A DNA stretch of 64,000 nt, from positions 78,879 to 142,878 of the forward strand of contig JABUQX010002232.1 of NCBI GenBank assembly GCA_015478945.1, read 5' to 3'. The position numbers and the translations under genes were made by a program. Origin of the DNA: Trachelipus rathkii (taxonomy: Eukaryota > Arthropoda > Malacostraca > Isopoda > Trachelipodidae). Under the pieces are notes generated by a model. The model did no database searches. It worked only from the letters and a program-made list of their open reading frames with translations, and was not told where the DNA came from. Of the stretch, positions 34,801 to 47,224 are shown in pieces. Every line of letters begins with the position of its first letter. The stretch's first letter is position 1.

Positions 34801-37800
34801 AGACACCGTATCAAAGGTTACTCTGCTATAAAACGTTTGAACGTATTTCGAAACCAAAATATCTTGCTAGAATCTCTTCCCGAGATCCGATGAAACGCCG
34901 CTAAGGAATCCACTTCTGTCATTATATATTTGAGATTAGATTTGAATTATTGCTATAGATAATTATTGTTTAAACGTATATCATATAAAGAGTTAGAGCA
35001 ATAAATTATTTCGATAAGTAAGTGTTTAAAGGAATGCGATTAAACGGAAATTTTTATCCATTGTAAACCTAAGATACCAAACTCATATTTTTTTTTCATT
35101 TTTTATTTTTCCGAAACTGCCGAGACCTTACAAAAAATTTAGAAGGTTTGGGAACTTAGACATCGAAGTTAGATCAAATATCGACATCGAGCCCGATGAA
35201 ATGACACCGTATCAAGGGTTACTCTACCATAGAACGTTTGAACGATTTTCGAAACCAACATATCTTGTTAGAATCTCTTCCCGAGATCCAATGAAACGCC
35301 GCTAAAAGAATCCACTTCTGTCATAATATATTTGGGATTAGATTTGAATTATTGCTATAGATAATTATTGTTTAAACGTATATCATATAGAGAGTTGGAG
35401 TAATAAATTATTTCGATAAGTAAGTGTTTAAAGGAATGCGATTAAACGGAAATTATTATCCATTGTAAACCTAAGATACCAAACTCATATATTTTTTTTT
35501 TCATTTTTTATTTTTCCGAAACTGCCGAGACTTTACAAAAAATTTTGAAGGTTTAGGGAACTTAGACATCGAAGTTAGATCAAATATCAACATCGAGGCT
35601 GATGAAATGACACCGTATCAAGGGTTACTCTACCATAGAACGTTTGAACGATTTTCGAAACCAACATATCTTGTTAGAATCTCTTCCCGAGATCCGATGG
35701 AACGCCGCTAAAAGAATCCACTTCTGTCACAATATATTTGGGATTAGATTTGAATTATTGCTATAGATAATTATTGTTTAAACGTATATCATATAGAGAG
35801 TTGGAGTAATAAATTATTTCGATAAGTAAGTGTTTAAAGGAATGCGATTAAACTGAAATTATTATCCATTGTAAACCTAAGATACCAAACTCATATATTT
35901 TTTTTTCATTTTTTATTTTTCCGAAACTGCCGAGACTTTACAAAAAATTTAGAAGGTTTAGGGAACTTAGACATCGAAGTTAGATCAAATATCGACAGCA
36001 AGCTCGATAAAATGACACCGTATCAAGGGTTACTCTACCATAGAACGTTTGAACGATTTTTGAAACCAACATATCTTGTTAGAATCTCTTCCCGAGATCC
36101 AATGAAACGCCGCTAAAAGAATCCACTTCTGTCATAATATATTTGAGATTAGATTTGAATTATTGCAATAAATAATTATTGTTTAAACTTATATCATATA
36201 GAGAGTTAGAGTAATAAATTATTTCGATAAGTAAGTGTTTAAAGGATTGCGATTAAACGGAAATTTTTATCCATTGTAAACCTAAGATAACAAACTCATA
36301 TTTTTTCTCATTTTTTATTTCTTCAAAACTATCGAAACCTTTACCAATTTATCAAAATATTTTAATGTTACTTCTATCCATATTATATACGTTTAAACGA
36401 TTAAATGTTAAAATTAATTAATCCTATTCCTATCTGTATTCTAGGAGAAGTCGATTCGGTTAGGGATGTTTCACCGGGTATCGAGGAAGTGCTAATATTT
36501 AGTTATTTTGGTTTCCGAATACGTTCAAACGTAGTAGAGCCGAGTTGCCCTTGAAACAGTAACATTTCTAAGGACTCGATCTCCCTATGTGTCGTAATCT
36601 CGATGTTTAGGTTCCCGAAATCTTAAAAAAAAAATTTATAAGTCTCGATAAAAAAAAAAAATTTCCCAAAAAATTTAAGCAAACGGGAACTTAGACATCG
36701 AGGTTAGATCACAAATCGACATCGAGCTCCACGAAATGTCACCGTATCAAAGGTTTCTCTGCTATAAAACGTTTGAACGATTTTCGAAACAACAACATCG
36801 TGCTAGAATCTCTTCCCGAGATCCAATGAAACGCCGCTAAAAGATACCACCTCTGTCATAATATATTTAAGATTAGATTTGAATTATTGCTATAGATAAT
36901 TATTGTTTTAACGTATATCATATAGATAGTTAGAGTAATAAATTATTTCGATAAGTAAGTGTATAAAGTAATGCGATTAAACGGAAAATATTATCCATTG
37001 TAAACCTTAGATACCAAACTCATATTTTTGTTTTCATTTTTTATTTTTCCGAAACTGCCGAGACTTTACAAAAAATTTAGAAGGTTTAGGGAACTTAGAC
37101 ATCGAAGTTAGATCACAAATCGACATCGAGCTCAATGAAACGACACCGTATCAAATGTTTCTCTGCTATAAAACGTTTGAACGATTATCGAAACCAAAAT
37201 ATCTTGCTAGAATCTCCTCCCGGGATCCAATGAAACGCCGCTAAAAGAATCCACTTCTGTCATAATATATTTAAGATTAGATTTGAATTATCGCTATAGA
37301 TAATTATTGTTTAAACGTATATCATATAGAGAGTTAGAGTAATAAATTATTTCGATAAGTAAGTGTTTAAAGGATTGCGATTAAACGGAAATTTTTATCC
37401 ATTGTAAATCTAAGATAACAAACTCATATTTTTTTTTCATTTTTTATTTTTCCGAAAATGCCGAGACTTTACAAAAAATTTAGAAGGTTTAGGGAACTTA
37501 GACATCGAAGTTAGATCAAATATCGACATCAAGCTCGAAGAAATGACACCGTATCAAGGGTTACTCTACCATAGAACGTTTGACCGATTTTCGAAACCAA
37601 CATATCCTGTTAGAATCTCTTCCCGAGATCCAAAGAAACGTCGCTAAAAGAATCCACTTCTGTCATAATATATTTGAGACTAGAATTGAATTATTGCTAT
37701 AGATAATTATTGTTTAAACATATATCATATAGAGAGTTAGAGTAATAACTTATTTCGATAAGTAATTGTTTAAAGGAATGTGATTAAAAGTTAATTTTTA

Positions 37801-39790
37801 TCCATTGTAAACCTAAGATACCAAACTCATATTTTTTCCCCATTTTTTATTTCTCCGAAACTGTCGAGACCTTTACCTATTTATCAAAATATTTTAATGC
37901 TACTTCTATCCATATTTTATACGTTTAAACGATTATATGTTAAAATTATTTAATCCTATTCCTATCTATATTATAGGAGAAGTCGATTCAGTTAGGGACG
38001 TTTCACCGGGTATCGAGGAAGAGCTGAAACTTAAATATTTTGGTTTTCGAAAACGTTCAAACGTAGTATAGCCGAGTTGACCTTGAAACATTAACATTTC
38101 TAAGGACTCGATCTCCCTATGTGTCGTAATCTCGATGTTTACGTTCCCGAAATCTTAAAATTTTTTTTGAAGTCTCGATAAAAAAAATTTTCCCAAAAAA
38201 TTTAAGCAAACGGGAACTTAGACATCGAGGTTAGATCACAAATCGACATCGAGCTCCACGAAATGACACCGTATCAAGGGTTTCTCTGCTATAAAACGTT
38301 TGAACGATTTTCGAAACAAAAACATCGTGCTAGAATCTCTTCCCGAGATCCGATGAAACACCGCTAAAAGATACCACCTCTGTCATAATATATTTGGGAT
38401 TAGATTTGAATTATTGCTATAGATAATTATTGTTTTAACGTATATCATATAGAGAGTTGGAGTAATAAATTATTTCGATAAGTAAGTGTTTAAAGGAATG
38501 CGATTAAACGGAAATTATTATCCATTGTAAACCTAAGATACCAAACTCATATATTTTTTTTTTCATTTTTTATTTTTCCGAAACTGCCGAGACTTTACAA
38601 AAAATTTTGAAGGTTTAGGGAACTTAGACATCGAAGTTAGATCAAATATCAACATCGAGGCTGATGAAATGACACCGTATCAAGGGTTACTCTACCATAG
38701 AACGTTTGAACGATTTTCGAAACCAACATATCTTGTTAGAATCTCTTCCCGAGATCCGATGGAACGCCGCTAAAAGAATCCACTTCTGTCACAATATATT
38801 TGGGATTAGATTTGAATTATTGCTATAGATAATTATTGTTTAAACGTATATCATATAGAGAGTTGGAGTAATAAATTATTTCGATAAGTAAGTGTTTAAA
38901 GGAATGCGATTAAACTGAAATTATTATCCATTGTAAACCTAAGATACCAAACTCATATATTTTTTTTTCATTTTTTATTTTTCCGAAACTGCCGAGACTT
39001 TACAAAAAATTTAGAAGGTTTAGGGAACTTAGACATCGAAGTTAGATCAAATATCGACATCAAGCTCGATGAAATGACACCGTATCAAGGGTTAATCTAC
39101 CATAGAACGTTTGAACGATTTTCGAAACCAACATATCTTGTTAGAATCTCTTCCCGAGATCCAATGAAACGCCGCTAAAAGAATCCACTTCTGTCATAAT
39201 ATATTTGAGATAAGATTTGAATTATTGCTATAGATAATTATTGTTTAAACGTATATCATATAGAGAGTTAGAGTAATAAATTATTTCGATAAGTAAGTGT
39301 TTAAAGGATTGCGATTAAACGGAAATTTTTATCCATTGTAAACCTAAGATAACAAACTCATATTTTTTTTTCATTTTTTATTTTTCCGAAAATGCCGAGA
39401 CTTTACAAAAAATTTAGAAGGTTTAGGGAACTTAGACATCGAAGTTAGATCAAATATCGACATCAAGCTCGATGAATTGATAACGGAACAAGGGTTCAGC
39501 TACCATAGAACGTTTGAACGATTTTCGAAACCAACATATCTTGTTAGAATCTCTTCCCGAGATCCAATGAAACGCCGCTAAAAGAATCCACTTCTGTCAT
39601 AATATATTTGAGATTAGATTTGAATTATTGCAATAAATAATTATTGTTTAAACGTATATCATATAGAGAGTTAGATAAATTGATTTCGATAAGTAAGTGT
39701 TTTTAAAGGATTGCGATTAACGGAAATTTTTATCCATTGTAAACCTAAAATAACAAACTCATATTTTTTTTCATTCTTTTCATTTTTATT
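31860..39790. repeat. Palindromic repeat cluster D, inverted relative to cluster C
   Basis: Full units of about 720 bp are centred near 32045, 33165, 33900, 36640 and 38170. Between them lie half units with a period near 407 bp that carry only the right arm (near 32480, 34340, 34755, 35160, 35570, 35965, 37090, 37500, 38610, 39030 and 39430). Left arms here are of the type found on the right in cluster C, and right arms (ATGACACCGTATCAAGGGTT) are the type found on the left there, so the whole cluster is reversed. About 700 bp starting near 35340 recurs nearly unchanged 3061 bp downstream. The segment 34565-34760 carries small indels. Confidence 0.8.
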
Positions 39791-40905
39791 CTGACACCTC
39801 AACCTTTACCAATTAATCAAAATATTTCAATGTTACTTCGATCCATGCCTATTAGTATACGTTTAAACGAAGTTAAAGTAAAAATTAATTAATCCCTATC
39901 TCTATCTATTCTAGGAGAAGTCTCGATTCTGGTTAGGGATGTCTTCACCGCCGGTCAGCGAGCAAGATCTGTGGATTTTAGTTATTTTGGTTATCCGAAT
40001 AGCCGTTCAAGTAACGTAAGATAGAGCGAGGTTGCCTGAAAACAGTAACAATTCTTCAAAGACTCGATCTCGCCTATGTTGTCTAATCTCGATCGTTTAC
40101 GTTCGCCTGAATCCTTAATTTTTTTTTGACGATCAGTCTCTCGATAAAAAATCAAATCTAATTTTTCCCTAACAAATTTAGTAGCTAAACGGGTAACTCA
40201 GATCCATCGAGGATTAGACTCACAAATCTATCATTTCGACTTCCAGCTCCCATCGCAAATGACACTTAACGTATCCAAGGGTTTCTCTGCCTATAAAACA
40301 CGGCTCGTCTCTTGCAAACGCATTTTCGAAACAGAAAAAGCCATCGCTGCTAGAATCTCTCCCTAGATCTCGATGAACGACGCTAAAGATCATCCGAATC
40401 TTTCTGTTCGATCATATATATTTTTATAGATTAAATTGTGAAAAATTGCATCGATTAATTATTGTTAAACGACGTGTATCCATTAGATAGTTTAGAGTAA
40501 TAAATTATTTACGATAAGTAAGTGTTTAAAGGATTGCGATTAAACGGAAATTTTTATCCATTGTAACCTTTAAGGATACCAATCATATTTTTTTTCATTT
40601 TTTATTTTTCCGAAACCGCCGAGACTTTTCAAAAAGATTTTTTAGAAGGCATAAGGGAATCTTAACATCGAAAGGTAGATAGATCACAACTATCAGACAA
40701 GCGAGCTCGATTAAATTGACATCTCGTGTATCAAGGATTCACTGCCGTATAAAACGTAATTGAACGGTATTCTCGGGAACCAAAAAACATAGTATGCCAA
40801 GGTATCTTCTTCCCGACAGAACCAGATGAAACTACGTCGCTTAATAAACCTTCGAATTCAGCAACTTCATCTCAATCATAATATTGAGAGACGTGTTAAT
40901 TTTAT
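39790..40905. other. Error-laden stretch within cluster D (assembly noise)
   Basis: The clean repeat is followed by the same repeat peppered with inserted bases, for example GAGAAGTCTCGATTCTGGTT in place of GAGAAGTCGATTCGGTT. Order and content match the flanking units, and clean sequence resumes near 40905. This is most simply explained by unpolished long-read gap filling. Confidence 0.75.
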
Positions 40906-42140
40906 CCATTGAAACCTAAGATTACCAAACTCATATTTTTTCCCCATTTTTTATTTTTCCGAAACTGCCGAGACCTTTACCTATTTATCAAAATATTTTT
41001 TTGCTACTTCTATCCATATTTTATACGTTTAAACGGTTATATGTTAAAATTATTTAATCCTATTCCTATCTATATTATGGGAGAAGTCGATTCAGTTAGG
41101 GACGTTTCACCGGGTATCGAGGAAGAGCTGAAACTTAAATATTTTGGTTTTCGAAAACGTTCAAACGTAGTAAAGCCGAGTTGACCTTGAAACATTAACA
41201 TTTTTAAGGACTCGATTTCTCTATGTGACGTAATCTCAATGTCTAAGTTCCCGAAACCCTAAATTTTTTTGAAGTCTCGCTAAAAAATAATTTTATAAAA
41301 AATTTAAGCAAACGGGAACTTAGACATCGAAGGTCGATCACAAATCGACATCGAGCTCCATGAAATGACACCGTATCAAGGGTTACTCTGCTATAAAACG
41401 TTTGAACGATTTTCGAAACCAAAATATCTTGCTAGAATCTCTTCCCGAGATCCGATGAAACGAAGCTAAAAGAAAACACTTCTGTCATAATATATTTAAG
41501 ATTGGATTTGAATTATCGCTATAGACAATTATTATTTAAACGTATATCATATAGATAGTTAGAGTAATAAATTATTTCGATAAGTAAGTGTTTAAAGGAA
41601 TGCGATAAAACGGAAAATTTTATCCATTGTAAACAAAGGATACTAAATTCATATTTTTTTTTTCTTTTTTTTATTTTACCCAAATTAATTTTTTTTTCAT
41701 TTTTTATTTTTTCGAAACTGCCGAGATTTTACAAAAAAATTAGAAGGTTTAGGGAACTTAGACATCGAAGTTAGATCAAATATCGACATCGAGCTCGATG
41801 AAACGACACCGTATCAAAGGTTACTCTGCTATAAAACGTTTGAACGATTTTCGAAACCAAAATATCTTGCTAGAATCTCTCCCCGAGATCCGATGAAACG
41901 CCGCTAAAAGAATCCACTTCTGTCATAATATATTTAAGATTAGATTTGAATTATTGCTATAGATAATTATTGTATAAACGTATATCATATAGCTGGCTAG
42001 AGTAATAAATTATTATGATAAGTAAGTGTTTAAAAGGAATGCGATTAAATGGAAATTTTTATCCTTGTAAACCTAAAATAACAAACTCATATTTTTCCAA
42101 ATTTTTTATTTTTCTGAAACTGCCGAGAATTTTCAAAAAA
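40905..42140. repeat. End of palindromic cluster D
   Basis: One full unit is centred near 41265, with right-arm half units near 41760 and 42130, the last truncated inside the core. Orientation is the same as in the rest of cluster D. The array ends about 400 bp before the intact F-box/LRR-like gene. Confidence 0.75.
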
Positions 42141-42555
42141 ATTAGAAAGTTACCCGCTAGCGTGTTTCTTCCTCCGCTTTTATCATGCAAGCGAATCCCA
42201 ATCTTGATCTTGGCGTATTTTCGTTAGCGTAATTTGGGCGTCTAAAAAAACGTTCGATCTACAGATCCGATGAGTCAACATTCAAATCGTTATTGTTATT
42301 TAAGTATTAATCGGAAAAAAATATATAAAATAGATTATTTTTATAAAATAGATAAATAGAATTTGTTAATTTTATTTTCAAAATTAAAGCTTTTTAATTT
42401 CTTCAGAGAGAGCGGCTCGTGGAACGCGAAAGCTTTTTACCAGCTTCAGAAGCAACCGACCACGGCTAGCGGGAAGGTGATCAGCCAGGTTTTAATATTA
42501 TTCTTCTTTTTTAAAAAAAAATCCTCGCTCGTACAAATAGTACTTTCGTATAAAA
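42140..42555. other. Upstream region of the F-box/LRR-like gene
   Basis: Contains TATATAAA at 42322-42329, about 230 bp before the start codon, and a second TATAAAA immediately before the ATG. A GC-richer patch at about 42405-42490 encodes no recognised protein. Which TATA is used cannot be told from the sequence. Confidence 0.4.
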
Positions 42556-44862
42556 ATGTCTTTGGTCACAATGCCAGATCTCGTGATGCAGAAAATTTTC
42601 GATTACCTTAATTTTGAAGAGGTATTCAACGTTTCGATCGCCGTCGTGCACCCAAATCGCATCGAGAGCTACTACATGCAAAAAGCGTTTCTCATCGATG
42701 GAAATTTTCTCGACCTGGATAAGTTTTTAACGCTTCGTGAAATACAAAAAGATCCTTTACATCTCTTAACCTCGCTCGAAAATTTAGCGCAGTCGCCTTA
42801 TAATAATCACGAACTTATGATTCCTAGGGTCGTAGTTCTAACTATGCCCGAAAATTACTCGGTCGAAAGCGGAGCTAAATTTTTGAGCGAATTAGGAAGC
42901 GCGTACGCGCACGTAAATACCTTAATATTAACCGTAAACGATTGGTCGACTTTCAATAGAACGATACACGAAGCGAAACCGCTATTCAAAATAGATAAGT
43001 TAAATTTAATTACGAGCAACATCCGCGAAAAGGTGAATATCGTCGACGTTGTGAAAACCTTTCCGAATTTAGTCGACTTCGAAATAAAATGTCGATGTGG
43101 CGTTAACGCCGATAATTGCCAAAAGGAAGGCGTGAATAAGAAGATATACGACGAGGGATTTAAAATATTCGGGTTTAAAACATCGCCGGACGAAAGTTCG
43201 GGATTCGATAAGCTGCGAGAAATAACGATGGATTATCAATACATCCACGATGATGATAATAATACATTGAAAGAACTATTATCGTTATACGGTTCAATAC
43301 CCAAAATTTGCCTATATTTAAACGGCTACCATAAACCCGCGAACGTCGACATCGATTACGTATTTCGATTACTTAATGAAACGGGGATTGAAACGTTAGT
43401 AGAAATTGTTTTAAATTTTTCGATGATAGAAGGACTGTTCCCCGTTTACCCCTCGTTGACGAGCGGTTCTTTGCAAATAAAAAAAAAGAAATTTCCAGAC
43501 ATTACCGATTTTCCAAAAAGAGTCGTCGTTGCTGTTGAAGTTGAAGGCGAAAGTGAAAGAATTTTCGAATGGAAATTTTGCACTTCGATGAATAAGGACG
43601 ATAGGCCATCATTCGTTAGATCATACCGCAAATTTGAATATCCGTATTATACGTTCGAAAGATTCATCAGTTATGAAGAAAACGAGATTGAAATCCCTAT
43701 CGTACATAAATTATTTTTTAAAGGCATTCAGGTTGCTTTAATGTTCTTAACCCAATACGATTTCCGGCCGTTCCTCGAACGAGCTCACACCCGCGTCCAT
43801 GACAGAATAATCCAGTCGTGGAGTGTTCAGAATTTTAAAAACCATTTGACTAGGAAAATAAAAGTAGTCGACGGATTTCTCGAGTTGAAACACGAAGATA
43901 TTCACAATTTCGGATCGATTCTTTCAAAACTCACTGTCTTATTTCCTTCTTATAAGCTCGTAAATGTGCTGAAGTTAAAATTAAGTTTGTACAATATTTA
44001 TAAGGCGGAAAGCGATTCATTAGACATTGAGGTTATTAGCAAGTTATTCCCAAATTTGAAGCATTTTGAAATAAGAGGAAGAAATATTTCCATTTACGTC
44101 CATCCCGCGACTCGTTTGTATAAATTGCGCGAAATTGAAGCGGATTTTATCTACGATTTGGATATTATTTTAAACCACACTCCAAACTTGGAAAAACTAA
44201 AGCTTTATTTGGATCCGACTGACGACGATCTCTACGATATTGTCGCATTTGTGAGGAATTCAAAATGCCCGAAAAGTTTAGAACTTAATTTTGATAATTT
44301 TTCAAATGTCGAAAATTTAAAAAATGAGCATTTTAAACTGCGTGAGGATCAATCTTTGCATATAAGAAGAGACAATAAATATTTCGAAATAAGTAACAGC
44401 TTGCGTGAATTATTAATAAATTTGACAGATATTAAAGGGAATCCACTCATTCGATGGCGGATAATAATGTCCGATGAAACGCGTCAAATGCGGAAGCGAA
44501 AGACTCCTACTATTACAAATTTGGTTAAAGGTGAAAAAAAACGAAGAACTGACGTTCATTCGGATAATGAAAGTAATGAGAGTCAAAACCTGGCTCGCGA
44601 TTGTCTTTTCACGCCCGAACTCTCTACTGAAATAATCGATAAAGAGGAAGAAGAAGACGAGAATTGGAATATGGAAGAAAGCGAAAATATTGATTTTTCT
44701 CGAGAATCAGAGGTTTTCGATTATCTTCAACGTTTTCACGACTCAGAACCAAAAACATTTGGCGTTGACTCTTTTAACATTAATAGCTATTCGTTTTTAA
44801 AAAATATTTTTAAAATTGTTCTAAGCAAATTAAATATCTCCATCGATATAATAGAGGTTTAA
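42556..44862 (+). CDS. F-box/LRR-like protein, intact paralogue
   Basis: 768 residues. The N-terminus (about 5-45, MPDLVMQKIFDYLNFEEVFN) resembles an F-box. The body consists of irregular leucine-rich segments, for example FPNLVDFEIKC near 168, FPNLKHFEIRG near 497 and TPNLEKLKLYL near 541. A basic, nuclear-signal-like stretch (RKRKTP near 645, KKRRTD near 661) and an acidic patch (near 694-712) follow. The protein is collinear with the frameshifted gene at the left window edge, so the two form a paralogous family. By analogy with F-box proteins the N-terminus could bind Skp1 and the LRR body a target, placing it in SCF-type ubiquitin ligases, possibly nuclear. I infer this from resemblance and cannot name a family. 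I chose the start at MSLVTM because it sits directly before the F-box; the internal Met at residue 6 is the alternative. AATAAA follows 85 bp after the stop. Confidence 0.8.
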   Translation: MSLVTMPDLVMQKIFDYLNFEEVFNVSIAVVHPNRIESYYMQKAFLIDGNFLDLDKFLTLREIQKDPLHLLTSLENLAQSPYNNHELMIPRVVVLTMPENYSVESGAKFLSELGSAYAHVNTLILTVNDWSTFNRTIHEAKPLFKIDKLNLITSNIREKVNIVDVVKTFPNLVDFEIKCRCGVNADNCQKEGVNKKIYDEGFKIFGFKTSPDESSGFDKLREITMDYQYIHDDDNNTLKELLSLYGSIPKICLYLNGYHKPANVDIDYVFRLLNETGIETLVEIVLNFSMIEGLFPVYPSLTSGSLQIKKKKFPDITDFPKRVVVAVEVEGESERIFEWKFCTSMNKDDRPSFVRSYRKFEYPYYTFERFISYEENEIEIPIVHKLFFKGIQVALMFLTQYDFRPFLERAHTRVHDRIIQSWSVQNFKNHLTRKIKVVDGFLELKHEDIHNFGSILSKLTVLFPSYKLVNVLKLKLSLYNIYKAESDSLDIEVISKLFPNLKHFEIRGRNISIYVHPATRLYKLREIEADFIYDLDIILNHTPNLEKLKLYLDPTDDDLYDIVAFVRNSKCPKSLELNFDNFSNVENLKNEHFKLREDQSLHIRRDNKYFEISNSLRELLINLTDIKGNPLIRWRIIMSDETRQMRKRKTPTITNLVKGEKKRRTDVHSDNESNESQNLARDCLFTPELSTEIIDKEEEEDENWNMEESENIDFSRESEVFDYLQRFHDSEPKTFGVDSFNINSYSFLKNIFKIVLSKLNISIDIIEV

Positions 44863-44946
44863 AAAGTCCTATTTTTCAACAATTTTTTTTATTTTATTTA
44901 CCATTTCATTTTTTCAATTGTAAATGTTTTCCACCTTAAAGGAATG

Positions 44947-44952
44947 AATAAA
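44947..44952 (+). terminator. Poly(A) signal AATAAA of the F-box/LRR-like gene
   Basis: AATAAA 85 bp past the stop codon at 44862, just before the 2.2-kb tandem array begins. Confidence 0.5.
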
Positions 44953-45028
44953 AATATGATTATATTATGTATGTTTATTATTTTTAATTCCTAAAACAAT
45001 TTCCACAAAAAAATAATAATAACTAAAT

Positions 45029-47224
45029 ATGGAAAGAAGTCATACATATACATAAGTAAATAAATGGCCTTAAATCTAAAAAAAAATCCTTAAAACTAAA
45101 AAAAAGATAAAATGCCTTAAATAAAAAAAATCACGATTATACTTATCTCAATCTGTGGCTTTTGCCTGCTTGCTTCGTTTGTTCTTCACTAAAAAAAATT
45201 GCCAGTAAAATACCGTAATGGCAATTTTTTATTCAAGAAGAAACCTTACGTTACGTCAATAATAATAATAATAACCGGACGAATGAAAATCGAAATTTCT
45301 TTGCCAACATTATCTCCCTCCCATCCACCTAACCAATGCCAACCCTCTCCTAACTCCCCTACCCCCTCGATGTCGGAAAGAAATATCAATATGCTTCCGT
45401 CGTTGGTTACATTATTATTAGCGTAAAATCTTCTTCTTTTGCTAGCTAGATTTCGTGGGAAGAAATCGATCAAAATACGATCGAATTTTTGCGAAACCGA
45501 TATGATGAAGGAAAGAATGCGCTCAAGCCGAAAGGGCAACACTACGACAGAACGTACGTGTCAAATATTGGTCATCGCTTTAGCTATCTTCGACCCCTCC
45601 TGTGTTGTTAGTCGGTTTGTGTACGTGTGGTGGTTGTTGTTGTTGTTGTTAATCAATCGAGTGGAAAAAAAATATTACCGCGATATCGAAATGATTCGAG
45701 ATTATTCGAACGAACTCGCAAACTAACCAACCTCGATCGGTCGATTCGTTCCGGATCGTTTAAATATAAAAAAAATAAAAATAATAACGCCGGACTATAG
45801 ACTCGATCGCCTATCGCCCAACCTATGCAATGTAATAACGCATCCCGATGAACAAATTCGCGCGAGCGACGCGACGGCACGCGAAAATCTTCACCGGGAT
45901 GCGTAAACATTTACATAAATGAAACCCTAACGAACGAATAATAACTCGAATCATTTCGGTAGCGCGAAATATTTTCTTTCCATTCGATCGATCGTTCGTG
46001 ATTTGTCTGCGGTGTGAGTGAGTGAGTGGCGGCGGGATCGAAAGATATTCCCAGGCTCCACGACGGGGACGTACGATGACAGGGAGCCCGTAAGCCTTCG
46101 TCCTTCATCGCGTTCGAAACCTGTATGTGTATCTACTACTATCTCTGTGGAAGAAGTAAGTGTAATAAAGAAAGAAAGAAAGAAAGAAATAGGTATCAGT
46201 GAGAGGTAAAAGTGGTTTTGAAAGAGAGAAAAGAAAAATCCTAAACGCGCGAACTACTACTGAGCTCGCCCGCCGACCGATATTTTTTTTGTGTGGGATA
46301 GCGCGGAAAGGAAAAAAAATACCGCCGGCCTACCTAAGCTAATCTAAACGCTATTTCGAAACGCTCAGGGACGAATTCTTACCCCCGGAATGTCACCCTT
46401 CCGAGGACTAAACTAACCACCAGCTAGCTAGCTATTTTTTTTTTTACTTTATATTTAAAAAGAAATGGAAACCATCGGACGCTCCAAAGCACTCTTTATC
46501 CGTTCAGCGAAACGCGTCGGCCCGCGACCGCATGATCAGAGTTGGTCCAGACTATGCTCTCCTCCGGTAAGTCAGTCTACACCGGATTCCTGCATAAAGG
46601 CTCCCGCTAAAACCGCGTTTCCGCGCCCCTCGCTCATCGTCTTAAGAGTCGTAATCACCGTCCTCGATCCTTTAACCGTGCTATTAATGATTATAACCTA
46701 CCGACGAATCATCGCGACTGAGTCTGAACAGGGCGATCGAACGTCCTTTGATATACCTCGAAAAGCGATAGCGAAACGAAAAAAAGAAAGAAAGAAAGTA
46801 GAAGGAAGGATAGATAGATTTGTGAAACCATCGGACGCTCCAAAGCACTACTTGATCCGTTCAGCGAAACGCGTCGGCCCGCGACCGCATGATCAGAGTT
46901 GGTCCAGACTATGCTCTCCTCCGGTAAGTCAGTCTACACCGGATTCCTGCATAAAGGCTCCCGCTAAAACCGCGTTTCCGCGCCCCTCGCTCATCGTCTT
47001 AAGAGTCGTAATCACCGTCCTCGATCCTTTAACCGTGCTATTAATGATTATAACCTACCGACGAATCATTGCGACTGAGTCTGAACGGGGCGATCGAACG
47101 TCCTTTGATCTACCTCGAAAAGCGATAGCGAAACGAAAAAAAAGAAAGAAAGTAGAAGGAAGGATAGATAGATTTGTGCGTGTATCCGTCGTCGTGTGTA
47201 TTTGTTTCTTCTGCTGTACCTGTA
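45029..47224. repeat. 2.2-kb array, unit 1 (edge copy, diverged 5' part)
   Basis: Its first 600 bp differ most from the other units: the ATTGTACAAT inverted repeat is replaced by a longer-looped AAAAAATTGCCA...TGGCAATTTTTT structure. From about 45700 onward it matches the others closely. The minus-strand frame that is long in units 2, 3 and 5 is broken here into several pieces. Confidence 0.9.

Noticed and set aside
2480..42140. CRISPR array
   Set aside because: Units are hundreds of bases long, with palindromic arms and homologous spacers; no short direct repeats with unique spacers exist.
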